Shown: one piece after another, positions 61,815 through 64,000 of the stretch | How the letters are laid out: every line of letters starts with the position of its first letter | Position numbering within the stretch: position 1 is the stretch's first letter | Assembly: GCA_965229785.1 (NCBI GenBank) | Contig: CBDDJS010000001.1 | Location: 7,378,001-7,442,000 of the forward strand | DNA length: 64,000 nt | Reading direction: 5' to 3' | From: JAWPMT01 sp965229785 | Lineage (GTDB): Bacteria; Bacteroidota; Bacteroidia; Cytophagales; Cyclobacteriaceae | The notes under the pieces: model-generated | The model's input: the letters and a program-made list of their open reading frames with translations, nothing else | Told to the model about the DNA's origin: nothing | The model's database searches: none | Position numbers and translations under genes: made by a program

Positions 61815-62279
61815 ATGGCAAAATTTAAAAAAGGTTCAGGTACTTCTCAGGATATTCCAACCGCTGCCTTGCCGGACATTATCTTCATGCTGTTGTTCTT
61901 CTTTATGGTGACAACCGTACTTCGTGAAGATGAGATTCTGGTTAAGCAGAAGATTCCAAGAGCTACACAGCTGACTAAGATTGAAAGAAAATCTTTGGTA
62001 AGCTACATCTATATTGGTGAGCCCAAAAACACGGCAGTCTATGGCGAAGAGCCTAAGATTCAAACCAATGATGTGTTCATCGAGAAAGAGGATGTGATCC
62101 AGTTTGTTAATACGGAGAAGGATAAACTTTCCGAGGCAGAGAGAGATCAGATCACCATGTCGATGAAGGTAGATATTGACGTTAAGATGGGAATTGTATC
62201 CGATGTTCAGCAAGAGCTTAGAAAAGGTAACGCGCGAAAGTTGCTGTATAGTTCTTTGTTGAGATCAGATGAGGATTAA
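61815..62279 (+). CDS. Second ExbD/TolR-family protein
   Basis: The 154-residue protein has IPTAALPDIIFMLLFFFMVTTVL, the single ExbD transmembrane helix with its conserved Asp near residue 22, and a periplasmic domain. It is a paralogue of the upstream ExbD, 22 bp away. Paired unequal ExbD proteins are usual in this phylum. An intrinsic terminator follows. Confidence 0.9.
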   Translation: MAKFKKGSGTSQDIPTAALPDIIFMLLFFFMVTTVLREDEILVKQKIPRATQLTKIERKSLVSYIYIGEPKNTAVYGEEPKIQTNDVFIEKEDVIQFVNTEKDKLSEAERDQITMSMKVDIDVKMGIVSDVQQELRKGNARKLLYSSLLRSDED

Positions 62280-62302
62280 TTCCTAACATAGATCACTATA
62301 AG

Positions 62303-62335
62303 ACCCTTTCCGGTACCTACCGGGAAGGGTTTTTT
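62303..62335 (+). terminator. Intrinsic terminator of the exb operon
   Basis: ACCCTTTCCGG (62303-62313) pairs with CCGGGAAGGGT (62320-62330) over 11 bp with one G-T pair, then TTTTT. Confidence 0.85.
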
Positions 62336-62412
62336 ATGCTTTATACTTTCTGAGTGAGGAACCAGTTACCTCGTATCTGAGTTGGATCATAGCAAAGGAT
62401 AGACCTGGTATC

Positions 62413-63498
62413 ATGGAGGTTGAAGATATAATCGTTTTAGGAGCAGGACTTGCGGGATTGACCACCGCTTATGGTTTGCAGAAAGCCGGGATTCCCTGTT
62501 TATTGCTTGAAGCCAGAGACAAGATAGGAGGCAGAGTGCATACGATCTCAACCCCGTCAGGAGCCACCATCGAAATGGGTGCAACGTGGTTTGCAGATAA
62601 GCATATTCACCTAATGAAGTTGATAAAAGAGTTGAAGGTGCCTTATCAGGAACAGTACACTGGGACGCGTGTACTTTACGACTATGCCAACCCGGGAAGA
62701 ACAGTGCAGTTGTTTGAAGTCCCCGCTTCTAATGAAGCACAATATTTATTTACCAACGGAACTCAATCGCTGATAGATGCCCTTCAACTAAAGTTGGATA
62801 CGAACCGAATCCTGTTAGGCCAACAGGTGCGTAAACTGAATTTTGAAAACAATTTGGTTGCAATTTCAACGAGTGATCAGGAAATCCAGGGCCGAATGGT
62901 TATTAATACACTCCCGCCTAATCTATTTGTTAATTCAATTCAGATGACGCCTGCCTTACCGAAGGATTTGAAGGAACTAGCCGAAAGAACACATACGTGG
63001 ATGGGGGAGTCGATCAAAGTGGGGCTTGAATACAAAGAGGCCTTTTGGAGAAATAACGAAATTGGGACTATGATAAGTCAGTTTGGCCCGGCCCAGGAAT
63101 TGCATGATCACAGGCACGATGGAAAGAGTGGAAATGTGTTAAAAGGCTTTATAAATGCAGACCTCCACCTTCAGGGAAAGCAAGTAAGGAAGGAAAAGGT
63201 GATGGAGCAGATGAGAATGTATTTCGGGTCGGATTTGGAGGACGCGAGCTATTACGAAAAAGACTGGCAGAGTGATCCATTGACCTACCATTCCTATACT
63301 TCAGAAGTGATGCCACATCAATTAAATGGGCATCCCCTTTTCAGAGAAAGTTATTACGATGGTCGATTATACTTTGCGGGCTCTGAAACAGCCCAGGTAT
63401 TCCCAGGCTATCTTGATGGTGCCATAGAACGAGGGCTGGCAGTGACACAAATGATTCGGGAAAAAGCCAATGGTACTACCCTAAGACCAATTTCTTAG
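62413..63498 (+). CDS. FAD-dependent amine oxidase family protein
   Basis: The 361-residue flavoprotein has the FAD-binding IVLGAGLAGLTTAYGLQKAG (about 7-26) and EARDKIGGRVHT. The second conserved region is YFAGSETAQVFPGYLDGAIERG near the C-terminus. The monoamine/polyamine-oxidase fold is shorter than eukaryotic MAO. It oxidises an amine to an aldehyde or imine with oxygen; substrate unknown. No signal peptide. It overlaps the convergent gene by 4 bp. Confidence 0.87.
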   Translation: MEVEDIIVLGAGLAGLTTAYGLQKAGIPCLLLEARDKIGGRVHTISTPSGATIEMGATWFADKHIHLMKLIKELKVPYQEQYTGTRVLYDYANPGRTVQLFEVPASNEAQYLFTNGTQSLIDALQLKLDTNRILLGQQVRKLNFENNLVAISTSDQEIQGRMVINTLPPNLFVNSIQMTPALPKDLKELAERTHTWMGESIKVGLEYKEAFWRNNEIGTMISQFGPAQELHDHRHDGKSGNVLKGFINADLHLQGKQVRKEKVMEQMRMYFGSDLEDASYYEKDWQSDPLTYHSYTSEVMPHQLNGHPLFRESYYDGRLYFAGSETAQVFPGYLDGAIERGLAVTQMIREKANGTTLRPIS

Positions 63499-64000
63499 TA
63501 TTGGTGTTTCCCTCGCGTCCATCCGGTTTGTTTCCCAAGTAATTGATTACCGTCCTCGGCAGCTGGTTCTTCCAGTTGTGTGCCCATGCTGTCATTCCAG
63601 CGATTGAGGTATCCAAACAAAGCGATCACCGCCATGATTTCTACAATCTCACCCTCATCCCAGTGTTTTCTCATGTTTGTCGCGATTCCATCATCTACGC
63701 TGTTGGGTACGGAAGAGGCGGCAACGGCCAGATCAAAGGCGGCTCTTTCTGCTTCCGAGAACGCCGGGTAAGTTGCGTATTCCCAAATGTGGTCTAATTT
63801 ATCTTGCTCGGATCCGTATCTGACCGCCGCGCGGATCGTGTGAGCCTGACAATACATGCATCCGGCTGTTTTGCTGGCAATGTATCCAATCAAACGTTTC
63901 AGGCTACTAGTGACCCGACCATGATTTTCCATCACGGCAGTGTTGAGAGATCGAAGGGCGTCAGCAATATGCGGACGATGCATCATGGTAAAAATGCTAT
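63495..64000 (-). CDS. Carboxymuconolactone decarboxylase/AhpD-like protein, N-terminus outside window
   Basis: The frame is open to the window edge upstream of the first Met (63986), and family alignment expects more N-terminal sequence before HRPHIADALRSL. I therefore treat it as 5'-truncated. CMYCQAHT contains the CxxC-x3-H redox/proton-relay motif (Cys pair near residues 43 and 46 counted from Met 63986). Members act as alkylhydroperoxidases or decarboxylases. Role unknown. Confidence 0.82.
   Translation of the reverse strand, partial: SIFTMMHRPHIADALRSLNTAVMENHGRVTSSLKRLIGYIASKTAGCMYCQAHTIRAAVRYGSEQDKLDHIWEYATYPAFSEAERAAFDLAVAASSVPNSVDDGIATNMRKHWDEGEIVEIMAVIALFGYLNRWNDSMGTQLEEPAAEDGNQLLGKQTGWTRGKHQY

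Overview
The window reads as chromosomal DNA of a Bacteroidota bacterium, most likely a marine or soil member of the Cytophagales. Pointers seen in the sequence are a FecI/FecR/STN-TonB receptor/DUF4249 locus, a subtilisin-like protease with a type IX secretion C-terminal sorting domain, ExbB with a secreted-type N-terminus followed by two ExbD genes, LytS/LytTR two-component genes, promoters of the TTTG-N19-TAnnTTTG type, and weak or absent Shine-Dalgarno sequences. The genus is an inference. No phage, CRISPR array, complete insertion sequence or rRNA operon was seen.

Layout. 1-2600: end of an ECF sigma gene, then a MarR-FMN reductase-pirin-cupin operon with its own promoter and palindromic operator. 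2860-5230: a 59-residue lipoprotein, a TPR membrane protein, an XRE regulator beside a 21-bp inverted repeat, and a terminated stretch with no clear gene. 5467-6933: a protein built like cargo of extracellular contractile injection systems, with no injection machinery nearby. 7044-14325: CAAX protease, SGNH hydrolase, NAD-binding protein, a 1.1-kb gene-poor repeat region, a spondin-domain lipoprotein, an IscA-like protein, dtd, and a decayed beta-barrel gene. 14456-22464: nuoHIJKLMN in one tightly overlapping operon. nuoA-G are absent here, and NuoI carries an unusual repetitive Pro/Lys/Val tail of about 220 residues. A PurF-like amidotransferase follows directly.

24445-30965: AraC regulator, toroid-fold protein, PLP decarboxylase, a secreted metzincin ending in a VHL-beta-like domain, DUF2141 protein, and a PadR-CPBP pair. 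31187-32159: tRNA-Leu(CAG) followed by six tandem repeats (about 145 bp each) derived from the 3' half of that tRNA. Each carries a hairpin insertion in the T-loop and its own intrinsic terminator. This is the most unusual structure in the window. 32382-41838: SnoaL-like protein and dinB divergent around a 19-bp palindrome, a membrane AraC regulator, S41 peptidase, LtaS-like sulfatase, S8 protease and M57 protease.

42482-47582: the sigma/anti-sigma/TonB receptor/DUF4249 transport locus. 48039-53262: STAS-like protein, outer-membrane beta-barrel receptor, LytS/LytTR pair. 53271-59751: ruvC divergent from a housekeeping operon (flippase-like protein, glycosyltransferase, small winged-helix-like protein, PP2C phosphatase, polysaccharide deacetylase, TatD, asparaginase). 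59840-62335: tRNA-Ser(GGA) and an ExbB-ExbD energy-transducing operon. 62413-64000: amine oxidase and the C-terminal part of a carboxymuconolactone decarboxylase-family protein.

Together the genes show respiration (complex I), TonB-energised outer-membrane uptake with surface signalling, and secretion of several proteases, interspersed with short regulatory palindromes and intergenic repeats.
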